Position numbers and translations under genes: made by a program
Notes under the pieces: model-generated
What the model was told of the DNA's origin: nothing
Databases searched by the model: none
What the model saw: only the letters and a program-made list of their open reading frames with translations
Source of the DNA: Paludibacter sp963678465
GTDB taxonomy: Bacteria; Bacteroidota; Bacteroidia; Bacteroidales; Paludibacteraceae
Reading direction: 5' to 3'
Length of the DNA: 64,000 bases
Assembly (NCBI GenBank): GCA_963678465.1
Contig: OY782858.1
Location: 2,480,001-2,544,000, forward strand
In this document: positions 16,525 through 24,005 of the stretch, piece by piece
Layout: each line of letters starts with the position of its first letter
Numbering within the stretch: the first letter of the stretch is position 1

Positions 16525-19500
16525 ACCTCTATCGCATTATACTCCACCTCGCTTATCTTACTCTCTATGTCTGGGTCTATTACTTTTACTTCTTCATAAG
16601 TAAGGTCGTAAAGACGATAAACGAGATTGTCGATTTGTTGCTCAATTGAGATAGTATCAGATTTTGAATTGTCTGATTTTAAAAACAATATTTGATTAAC
16701 CTTATCTTCTAAGTATTTTTGAGATTTAAGACTTAGCTCTGGAATAGGTAGAATTTCAACATGATTTTTTTTAACTTGAGCTAAAGCCTCCCCTTTTTCT
16801 GGATTTATGTAAGTGTAAATAAAATCCATTAAGTATGAATTGAGAATTGCTAATACTGATTTTAATCTTAACTTATCCTTTGGGATACAAATATGGAGAT
16901 TATCTCTGCAAATAACTCCACTGCCAATTACAGTTGAAATAATAGAATCCCCTGTTTGACGAACTATTATTTTTTCATTAGAACTAAAAATTGCAGGATT
17001 ACGAGGGGCTGCAAGCCATTTACCATATAAAATCCATGAATCATTATTCCAAAGATTTACATAACGATTCATTAAACTCCCTCGCAAAAGAGGTTTCCAT
17101 TCATTTGTAGGTTGATTTGACTTTTCTACGACAAAAGGTTTGTCTTTCATCGTCTGTGCTGTTTGAGGAGGCGTGCCTTTACCTTTCTCGAATGGTTTTA
17201 CCCCATTATAAACATCAAAATATGTTGAAAGAGGCTGAGTATTTTGAATAATCTTTTCAAAAACCTTCACTTCAATAGCGTTAGCTTCAATATTGATACT
17301 TTTACCGTTACTTTGAAGCTGGTTAGAAGATATTGAATGAAGTAAAATATTATATTCTTTGAACTGTCTGTAAATAAAGCATTTGCTTTGTGTGGTTTGC
17401 TTTGCGAAAACGACACTATTTGTATCAACAACGGCTTCAAATACTTTATCTGCTAATAGTATTCTTTTCCAATTGAAGTTCGAAGTCATAAACTTACGGA
17501 ATGAATCAAATGTAATAGATTGCAGCCAGGTATTTGGTGTTATATAAGATAAAATCCCATTCTTATTGAGCAAGTTATAGCCTGTCTCATAAAAAAGACA
17601 ATAAATATCTCCTGTTTTAAAGAAGGTTTTAAAGCCTTTATCAATATATAGTTTTGATAGTCGACTCTTGTCTGCTTGAAGTTGAATATATGGAGGATTT
17701 CCAATCACCACATTAAAATTTCCTTCGTCCTGTTTGGGTAATCCAAACATCCATTCGGGGTCAAAAAAATCGGAATGATTGTTTTGGTCGTAAGGATTCC
17801 AGGATGTGAGTTGGCTGGCAAGATTAACCACCGATTCGAGACGGGTATATTTGCTGCCTTCGTTTATCTCTCTGTTTAACTTGGTTATCAACGTTTTTAA
17901 TTCTGTCCGTCTATTCTCGGTTATATTTATTTTTTTCTTTTTACCAGCACCAAATATTGTTAGTTGTTCTTCTACATCTTGTATTACATCAGGCTTTTTA
18001 TTCAGTGTTTCGAGTTCTTTTTCACTTTGTTTGAGTTGTATTTTCAAAAGGAACAAATCTTCATCTGCACGTTTTACATACAGCTTTTGAACTTCTGTAG
18101 CTATTTTATGCCGTAAGGTTTCATCTTTCTCACGTAAATCTTTTTTCTTTTGAGCATTGGTCACCAAAAACTGACGGTGGCGGGTTTCTTTAAGTTCATC
18201 AACTAATTTTTGAATTTTATTCTGACGGAACAAAATCATATCTTCTTCGTTCTTTTCAATACCAATCAGCGTATTCGCAGCCACAAATTTAGTTTCTAAG
18301 TTCGGTAGTGGACGAATACCATAGTTTTCTTTCGGGTCGGTATTTCTACCTTGCTCACAAACCAAAGAGATAAAAAATCGTAATTTGCTGATTTGTACTG
18401 CTATGCTTTGAATATCTACACCGTAAATGCAGTTTTCAATCACATGTAGTTTTCGGGCATAGTCGGGATGATTTAATCCATCTTCAAAGGTTTTTTCAAT
18501 GTCTTTTTTAAGTTCATCTAAATCCTCTTCACTATTATTTTCAGCTGTATGAAAATCCTTCATTGCCTGGTTCATTACCACAGTATTCCAGTGCGTATTG
18601 TCAGGGTCAAGTTTTTTGAGCACATGAACCATTTGTTGCAATATTCCCATGGGGAATGCCCCAGAACCACAAGCGGGGTCAAGAATTTTACAATCGAATG
18701 CAGCCTGAATAAGTGATTCCCGCTGAGTATCGTCCACCTCGGCTACTTTATCTTCGTAACTAAAAATCAAACGTAATGTATCTTCGGGTAAATCGGGCAC
18801 TTTGGTTTGAAAGTAAGCAATCAGACTTTCTTCCACCATGTAGTTTACAATCTCACGAGGTGTATAGAACGAGCCAGTTTGTTTTCGAGCAGTTTCCTGT
18901 GTTTCGGGGTTGAATGCTCCCAGCAGGTTTTCAAACACTTTACCCAGCAATTCAGGGTCAAGAGCTACTTCTACTTCTACAGGAGTGTTTTCTTCCACCG
19001 TAAAGTTATAACGATTCAGAATTTCAATGATACCAGCTACTTTTACAGCTTTCAACTTCTTATCATTATACTCAGCACTCAGGTCAACCTTACTATCCTT
19101 TGCAAAGAATAAAGCATTTGGTATTTTAGCCTGGTATTTCGGATTTCGGCTAAATCCATCCCAATCGTAATTTTTGCCATCTTTTTCTTTGCGGTCAAGG
19201 CATTCAAACAGCCCACCATTCAGAAATGGAACTTGACTAAACAACTCCATAACCTGAGTCGTATTATTCTGGAATTCCTTTTCGTAACGATATAAGTTTT
19301 TAATACTGTAGTTGTCCCGATTAACAATATATCCTTTGTCCTCAGCAAAACCACGTTTATCTATCTCTTGGTTGAGTGTAGCAAAGAAAAGGTTCTGAAG
19401 TATAGCCCGATAATATGTATTTTGAGTTTCACTTTCGGCTTCAAAATTTTTCAAAATACCTGACAATGCATTAGGTTCAAAAAGTTCATTCCGAATTAAA

Positions 19501-20165
19501 CCCTTTTGTTTCAAAAACCAAACAAAAATCAATCTGGTTATCAGTCGGATAACGTTTTCAGAATTGTATTTGTCATCATCGCTGTCATCTGCAATATCAT
19601 TGGGGAATGATACGTTTTTAATTGCCCAGAAATACCAATCGGAAAGTTCTTTGTAGAAATCCTTTGTCAGTTTTTCGACACTGAATGCCTGTTGGATATT
19701 ATCGAGTGAATCAAACTTACAAGCTCCAACTCTTTCAATAAAAGTGCGGTTGGTTTTGGCATCAGGCTCAACAAAATAGGTATATCGTTTCCAGGGAGTA
19801 AATTTTTGATTCTTGTCTCCGTAATTCCTGCGAATAAAACTAAAGCGAAACCGTCCATCCTGGTCGTAGAATACAAAAACAGCTCCATCTTGAAAATTTT
19901 CTTTCAATGCCTTTTTAGCTATTTCATACTGTGCTTTTTTAGAACTTCTGGATGTTAATTCGCCATGGTATTTGCAAGTAAATACCATCAATTTATCCGT
20001 ATTGTCATATTCAATCTCACCCAGCTTTATCAGATTGCCAAATTTTTCAAAATCTGAAACTATATCAGATAGGTCTTCTTCATAATCAACAAATGAAGAG
20101 TTCTGAGACCTGAGGAAGCTAACAAGTTTAGCGTTTGCAAATTCTGAAATCAATGATTCAATCAT
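16521..20165 (-). CDS. Eco57I-like adenine-specific DNA methylase (type IIG/PglX-like)
   Basis: 1214 residues from the ATG at 20165; the longer frame starts with TTG and lies too near the promoter. The SAM-binding motif is DPACGSGAFPMG (about residue 500) and the catalytic motif is NPPY in VVIGNPPYIQLQ (about residue 840), the signature of N6-adenine methylases. Between them is a long charged coiled coil. The C-terminal third looks like a TaqI/Eco57I-type target-recognition domain. The N-terminus (LTSRSSKKAQYEIAKKALKE, VFVFYDQDGRFRFSFIRR) is a conserved leader of this class, but I do not see a definite PD-(D/E)xK nuclease. Cleavage may depend on the partner helicase/PLD protein. Confidence 0.82.
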   Translation of the reverse strand: MIESLISEFANAKLVSFLRSQNSSFVDYEEDLSDIVSDFEKFGNLIKLGEIEYDNTDKLMVFTCKYHGELTSRSSKKAQYEIAKKALKENFQDGAVFVFYDQDGRFRFSFIRRNYGDKNQKFTPWKRYTYFVEPDAKTNRTFIERVGACKFDSLDNIQQAFSVEKLTKDFYKELSDWYFWAIKNVSFPNDIADDSDDDKYNSENVIRLITRLIFVWFLKQKGLIRNELFEPNALSGILKNFEAESETQNTYYRAILQNLFFATLNQEIDKRGFAEDKGYIVNRDNYSIKNLYRYEKEFQNNTTQVMELFSQVPFLNGGLFECLDRKEKDGKNYDWDGFSRNPKYQAKIPNALFFAKDSKVDLSAEYNDKKLKAVKVAGIIEILNRYNFTVEENTPVEVEVALDPELLGKVFENLLGAFNPETQETARKQTGSFYTPREIVNYMVEESLIAYFQTKVPDLPEDTLRLIFSYEDKVAEVDDTQRESLIQAAFDCKILDPACGSGAFPMGILQQMVHVLKKLDPDNTHWNTVVMNQAMKDFHTAENNSEEDLDELKKDIEKTFEDGLNHPDYARKLHVIENCIYGVDIQSIAVQISKLRFFISLVCEQGRNTDPKENYGIRPLPNLETKFVAANTLIGIEKNEEDMILFRQNKIQKLVDELKETRHRQFLVTNAQKKKDLREKDETLRHKIATEVQKLYVKRADEDLFLLKIQLKQSEKELETLNKKPDVIQDVEEQLTIFGAGKKKKINITENRRTELKTLITKLNREINEGSKYTRLESVVNLASQLTSWNPYDQNNHSDFFDPEWMFGLPKQDEGNFNVVIGNPPYIQLQADKSRLSKLYIDKGFKTFFKTGDIYCLFYETGYNLLNKNGILSYITPNTWLQSITFDSFRKFMTSNFNWKRILLADKVFEAVVDTNSVVFAKQTTQSKCFIYRQFKEYNILLHSISSNQLQSNGKSINIEANAIEVKVFEKIIQNTQPLSTYFDVYNGVKPFEKGKGTPPQTAQTMKDKPFVVEKSNQPTNEWKPLLRGSLMNRYVNLWNNDSWILYGKWLAAPRNPAIFSSNEKIIVRQTGDSIISTVIGSGVICRDNLHICIPKDKLRLKSVLAILNSYLMDFIYTYINPEKGEALAQVKKNHVEILPIPELSLKSQKYLEDKVNQILFLKSDNSKSDTISIEQQIDNLVYRLYDLTYEEVKVIDPDIESKISEVEYNAIEV

Positions 20166-20223
20166 AATTGTATGTTTTGCTGGTGTTGAAAACAGATAAG
20201 TACTCAATCGAGTTTATGAAGTA

Positions 20224-20253
20224 CAAATATAGAAATTAGTATTTACTTAACAA
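20224..20253 (-). promoter_or_regulatory. Promoter of the methylase operon
   Basis: On the minus strand TTG (20253-20251), a 19-base spacer and TATATTTG (20231-20224) match the Bacteroidota consensus exactly. The ATG at 20165 is 58 bases downstream, which supports that start over the TTG at 20207. Confidence 0.75.
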
Positions 20254-20275
20254 TCATATCAACAGACTATTTACA

Positions 20276-20306
20276 AATAAAAATGCCCAGCGGTTTAGAC
20301 TGGGCA
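20276..20306 (-). terminator. Terminator of the resolvase gene
   Basis: TGCCCAG (20284-20290) pairs with CTGGGCA (20300-20306); on the minus strand the stem is followed by TTTTTATTTG. It separates the resolvase from the methylase promoter. Confidence 0.85.
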
Positions 20307-20331
20307 GTTATTCGGGTTAGACTAAAAACGA

Positions 20332-20931
20332 TTAAGCAATAGATAAACTCTTTACCTTTGATATTGTTTTGGGTGAGCAGTTTGTCAGTTTGGCAATTTC
20401 GGTATATTTCATTCCCCTTTCAAGATACTTCATAATCTCTTTGTTCTTAGGTTTATCAAGGAATGCTTTTTTTGATTCATTCGTATTTTCGGGTCGACCA
20501 AGCCGTCCTCCATTTTGCACATAAACTTGTCTACCAACCATAGTACGTTCCTTGATATTTTCGAGCTCCATTTCATATAATGAACTCATAACCGAACTAA
20601 TCATTTTCCAGATTGGATTTTTCACACCATTAGGGCGGGATTGAAGACCAATGTTCCTTACAATGACATTGACTTCTTTTTCTTCGAGCCATTCTAATAC
20701 CGAAATACAGTCACCAGTATTTCGCCCTAAACGACTAAACTCTTCAATTACTAGTTCTGATACCTTGTTCTCTTCGATTAGCTTTACTAGCTCTTTCGCT
20801 TTGTCTCGCTGCTTAAAAGGGATAGAACCTGACAATTTATCCAATAAAATCAAATCATACTTGTCATTGTCTGCTGAAAAACGATTCCCAGTCTGGTTGA
20901 GTGTCGAAACTCTGTTGTATTTTACCTTCAT
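20332..20931 (-). CDS. Small serine recombinase (resolvase/invertase family)
   Basis: 199 residues from the ATG at 20931, chosen because AAAAGGAAG lies just before it and because MKVKYNRVS puts the catalytic Ser at the usual place near the N-terminus (KYNRVSTLNQTG). Other family blocks are ELVIEEFSRLGRN and the long helix region MISSVMSSLYEMELENIKER, then GGRLGRPE and a C-terminal helix-turn-helix (YTEIAKLTNCSPKTISKVK). It would resolve dimers or invert a segment of the element. A 26-bp perfect palindrome upstream may be its own site. It is separate from the large recombinase that sits at the attachment site. Confidence 0.85.
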   Translation of the reverse strand: MKVKYNRVSTLNQTGNRFSADNDKYDLILLDKLSGSIPFKQRDKAKELVKLIEENKVSELVIEEFSRLGRNTGDCISVLEWLEEKEVNVIVRNIGLQSRPNGVKNPIWKMISSVMSSLYEMELENIKERTMVGRQVYVQNGGRLGRPENTNESKKAFLDKPKNKEIMKYLERGMKYTEIAKLTNCSPKTISKVKSLSIA

Positions 20932-20951
20932 ATTACTTCCTTTTAAATCAC

Positions 20952-20977
20952 ACAATAAAAATACGTATTTTTATTGT
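20952..20977. promoter_or_regulatory. 26-bp perfect palindrome upstream of the resolvase
   Basis: Every base from 20952 to 20977 is matched by its complement around the centre 20964/20965 (CG). Arms read ACAATAAAAATAC and its reverse complement. It ends 21 bases before the resolvase ATG. The size and central dinucleotide fit a serine-recombinase crossover site or an autoregulatory operator. Confidence 0.6.
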
Positions 20978-21345
20978 TATACGCAAGTATTTTGAACAAA
21001 AATGAGTGAAAATACACTTCCTTATTATTCAAAATAAAAAAGGAAGTGAATACTTACCTTTCTACTATGAAATTATAAGCAAAATTATCAACTCGAAGTC
21101 TATCTCAGCAGCATTAAGGTTTTTTAAATCTAAATCTTTAGAAAAGTTCATTAACTTATTGCTTTTCTCAAAAATTATTTGTACATTTGAAGGTGTAGGT
21201 CAACTACATACAAATGAAATAATAAAATCTAAAACAAAACTTATGAAAATGACGATAGCAAATAGATGTGGCGGTAGCACTTGGCAACTATTATTATTGC
21301 TCAACAAGGTAGAGATAAATAACAGAAGTATTAACCCTTTAACCC
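20978..21345. other. Intergenic region between the two recombinase genes
   Basis: An open frame of 117 codons at 21006-21359 is unconvincing because its sequence has no recognisable pattern and its end overlaps the next small gene. The stretch holds a 9-bp stem (CACTTCCTT at 21015-21023 with AAGGAAGTG at 21040-21048) and an imperfect dyad CATTTG...CAAATG at 21184-21216. The promoter for the large recombinase should be here; I see no clear consensus. Confidence 0.35.
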
Positions 21346-21516
21346 ATGCTGGAGTATGAGAATGTAAAACTATCAAAAGAAGATATTAAGAAAGTTTCTC
21401 GTTACTCGGAATTAAGCGATGCAGACTTGGATTCAATAATTGAAATGGTTTGGCAATACTCTATAGTTGCTTACAATGCTTATAATAAATCGATTATAGT
21501 AAATGCGTATGAATGA
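21346..21516 (+). CDS. Small protein overlapping the large recombinase start
   Basis: 56 residues beginning MLEYENVKLSKEDIKKVSRY, then SELSDADLDSIIEMVWQYSI. Its TGA lies inside the first codons of the recombinase (ATG at 21503, stop at 21514-21516), a typical coupled arrangement. The protein is acidic and helical. No domain is recognised. Its position suggests a helper or directionality factor for the recombinase, which is inference only. Confidence 0.55.
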   Translation: MLEYENVKLSKEDIKKVSRYSELSDADLDSIIEMVWQYSIVAYNAYNKSIIVNAYE

Positions 21517-22468
21517 TAAATTTAAAGACTTTAGTAAGGGAAAGCCAGTCCAAGAGGATGAGGCTGGTGGATATTGTATTATCTATAATCGAGTGAGCAG
21601 TAAGGAGCAATTAGATGGTCAGAGCTTGGAAACTCAAATGGAAAAGTGTGTACGATATGCTGATAAACTAGGTATGACAATTGCAGAAAAGTTTGGAGGT
21701 ACATTTGAAAGTGCAAAATCGGACAAAGAACGTAAAGAATTCAATAGAATGTTGGATTTCTTGAAAAAATCAAAAAAGCCTATTAAAGCGGTGATAGTAT
21801 ATTCAACCAGTCGGTTTAGTCGCACTGGCAGTACTACAATTATTGAAGAAGTTGAAAAAAGAGGAGCTCAGGTGCGTTCTGCAACATCTGGTTATGACCC
21901 AAAAACAGCACAAGGAAAATTTATCCAAAACATGGAACTTGCAACAGCAAGATTAGATAATGACATAAAGAGAGCCACAACCATAGATAATAGCATTTCA
22001 GCTCTTAGAAAAGGACGTTGGATTGCAAAAGCACCACGTGGCTATGACCAGAAAACAACTAAAAAGGAGCAAATAATTACCATCAATGACGAGGGCACGA
22101 AAATAAAACAGGCTTTTGAGTGGAAGGCAAATCAGAACCTAACAAATGAAGAGATAAGATTAAAATTACAGGCGATGGGGTTTATAATTTGTAAACAAAA
22201 ATTGTCAGACCTTTTTAAGAATCCGTTCTATTGCGGTTTAATGAGCCATAATTTTCTCAATGGCGAAGTGATTAAAGGAAATCATCCTGCAATTGTAAGC
22301 GAAGACGTGTTTTTAAAAGCAAATGGAATGTTGAATAAGAGCCACTCAAATGGCTATGAAGTAAAAATGGATAAACCTGATGTGCCACTACTAGGAACAA
22401 TTAAATGTCCTCATTGTGGAAGAAACATGACCGCTGCAATTTCTACAAAAATGAAGAAAAAAATATGA
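21503..22468 (+). pseudogene. Large serine recombinase, N-terminal part (frameshifted)
   Basis: 321 codons. The catalytic domain is intact: IIYNRVSSKEQLDGQSLETQ carries the nucleophile Ser, VIVYSTSRFSRTG the conserved Arg residues, followed by the recombinase domain (APRGYDQKTT, FKNPFYCGLMSHN) and the first half of the zinc ribbon (IKCPHCGRNMTAA). The frame then stops at TGA 22466-22468 just after seven A's (22457-22463). Removing one A joins it to the next frame, which continues the zinc ribbon (YYYVCWNKGC). Either a true mutation, a slippage site or a sequencing slip. Joined length would be 539 residues, normal for this family. Confidence 0.85.
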
Positions 22469-23045
22469 TAGGGATATATATTACTATGTTTGTTGGAATA
22501 AAGGCTGTAAGCAGAATAATTCAGCTAAAATAGTGCATGAATCCTATGTAGATACATTAAGTGGATACGGTCTGTCAGATGACTTGACTGATTTATTGGA
22601 AATGCAAATGAAGAAGACGTTTGCATATTTGAATCAAGATAGTGCAGAACATGCCTCTTCTATGAAGTCTAAATTGACAAAGATTGAAAACAATATAAAG
22701 CAAGTTGAAGATAATTGGGCATTAGCTACTGACCAGAGACAAGCGGATATTTGCAAAAGAAAGTTGAAAGAACTAGATAATGAAAAGGAGCTAATTGAGA
22801 GTGAATTGCAGAAAGCTGAAAATGTTTCATTGAACCTGCCTAAATACATTGAATATGGCATTGAAATGAAAAATAATTTGCTCAATATATGGCAATTAGC
22901 AGAGCTTGGAGAAAAGAAAAAAATTCAGAATTTGGTATATCCAGATGGTATTGTTTTCAACAAAGAAATTGGACTCATTGAACCTCTTTCGGTGAATAAG
23001 TTCATTGCATTAAAAGCCAATAAAACAGACAGATACGATATAAAT

Positions 23046-23081
23046 AAAAAAAGGACAATCAGTCAAATTGACCAATTGTCC
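23046..23081 (-). terminator. Terminator that the element supplies to tRNA-Leu
   Basis: GGACAAT (23053-23059) pairs with ATTGTCC (23075-23081); on the minus strand the stem is followed by seven T. It ends eight bases from the tRNA 3' end and overlaps the coding end of the recombinase on the other strand. Confidence 0.75.
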
Positions 23082-23085
23082 CTTA

Positions 23086-23100
23086 ACGTACCCGAAGCGG
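23086..23100. repeat. Right attachment-site core
   Basis: ACGTACCCGAAGCGG, identical to 8181-8195. It covers the discriminator, the 3' acceptor strand and four T-stem bases of tRNA-Leu plus three bases beyond. Confidence 0.88.
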
Positions 23101-23171
23101 GACTTGAACCCGCACAGCCGTGAAGCCAAAGGATTTTAAGTCCTTCGTGTCTACCATTCCACCATCCGGGC
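23089..23171 (-). tRNA. tRNA-Leu(UAA)
   Basis: 83 bases without CCA. Anticodon loop CTTAAAA gives UAA; a long variable arm marks it as a class II tRNA. Acceptor GCCCGGA pairs with TTCGGGT with two G-U pairs (1-72 and 6-67). T arm is GCGGG TTCAAGT CCCGC. The 3' end is the integration site of the element. Confidence 0.93.
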
Positions 23172-23187
23172 AGAATACGTATATTTG

Positions 23188-23260
<73 letters not shown>

Positions 23261-23339
23261 AATTTTTCTTTTTATTTTTCAAAATGAAATCGTTATTTCA
23301 TCTGTATTTGGCAAGGTCGGTAAGTGTCCTATGCTTTAG

Positions 23340-23535
<196 letters not shown>

Positions 23536-23650
23536 TTGTTTTTAATGTTGCTTTATTCTCTCTCAAAGCGGGTGCAAATATACGTCCATTTTTTTAAATT
23601 ACGAAATTTTCAAATCAAAAAAATAAGACAAAACAGCTATTTTTAGACAA

Positions 23651-23686
23651 AAAAAAGCAGGTAATGTAAAATTACCTGCTTTTTAT
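23651..23686. terminator. Bidirectional terminator
   Basis: AGCAGGTAAT pairs with ATTACCTGCT around GTAAA, with A's before and T's after, so it can stop transcription in both directions. It serves the small winged-helix gene on the minus strand. Confidence 0.85.
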
Positions 23687-23698
23687 ATCCCTATGTCC

Positions 23699-23896
23699 TT
23701 ATGCTAATGCAATGAACAATTCTCCTTCAACCTCGTTGAATACAATTTTTCCTTCACGAGCCAACCAACCTAACGCAAAATTCAAATCTTTTTCGGTCAG
23801 TTTAGTAGTTTTTTTTACGGCCTTTACATTTAATTCACCGTTTGCTAATGCCGCCCAAACGAGTCCGGCATTACTTCCAATCTTTTCATTTAACAT
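23699..23896 (-). CDS. Winged-helix domain protein (wHTH_10-like)
   Basis: 65 residues. NAGLVWAALANGELNVKAVK and LTEKDLNFALGWLAREGKIV are the recognition-helix region and wing of a short winged-helix family (often named wHTH_10) that is common as a stand-alone protein in Bacteroidota. It would be a DNA- or RNA-binding protein. No partner gene is next to it; it has its own terminator. Confidence 0.8.
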   Translation of the reverse strand: MLNEKIGSNAGLVWAALANGELNVKAVKKTTKLTEKDLNFALGWLAREGKIVFNEVEGELFIALA

Positions 23897-24005
23897 AACA
23901 ATCTTCTTATGAAATTAATTTTTAGTAAACAAATACGGCTCAAAAATACAAATTTATGTTGTAAAACACAAATTCAATGCAAATAAAACCTATAAATCTA
24001 TAAAA

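Larger units (their letters stand above)
8181..23100. mobile_element. Integrated element in the 3' end of tRNA-Leu(UAA), about 14.9 kb
   Basis: Bounded by the exact direct repeat ACGTACCCGAAGCGG at 8181-8195 and 23086-23100. The right copy is the last 12 bases of an intact tRNA-Leu gene plus three bases beyond it; the left copy is an orphan next to a stranded tRNA terminator. Contents fit a mobile element: two serine recombinases, a replication-protein-like gene, a NUMOD3-like small protein and a predicted modification/defence operon. The DNA is visibly richer in A and T than the flanks. No conjugation genes are seen, so it would be integrative but not self-transmissible. Confidence 0.88.
22464..23123 (+). 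pseudogene. Large serine recombinase, C-terminal part (in the +1 frame)
   Basis: Continues the zinc ribbon (VCWNKGCKQNN), then a coiled coil (SKLTKIENNIKQVEDNWALA, KRKLKELDNEKELIESELQK) as in other large serine recombinases, and the end-domain block EKKKIQNLVYPDGIVFNKE. The last codons NVPEA lie in the attachment core and GLEPAQP then TGA lie inside the tRNA-Leu gene, so the present C-terminus is made of host tRNA sequence. An internal ATG at 22533 is not thought to be a start. Confidence 0.8.

Noticed and set aside
20166..20207. TTG start for the methylase at 20207
   Set aside because: It lies only about 17 bases from the -7 box, and the ATG at 20165 has a normal distance and fits the family start.
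21006..21359. Open frame of 117 codons before the recombinase
   Set aside because: Composition is like random AT-rich DNA, it has no motif, and its end overlaps a better small gene in another frame.
22457..22463. Programmed -1 frameshift at AAAAAAA
   Set aside because: The downstream frame is +1 (skip one base), not -1, so the classical -1 slippery mechanism does not restore it. Slippage by RNA polymerase remains possible.
23101..23123. GLEPAQP as a genuine functional C-terminus of the recombinase
   Set aside because: These residues are the translation of the tRNA-Leu gene and exist only because of the integration.
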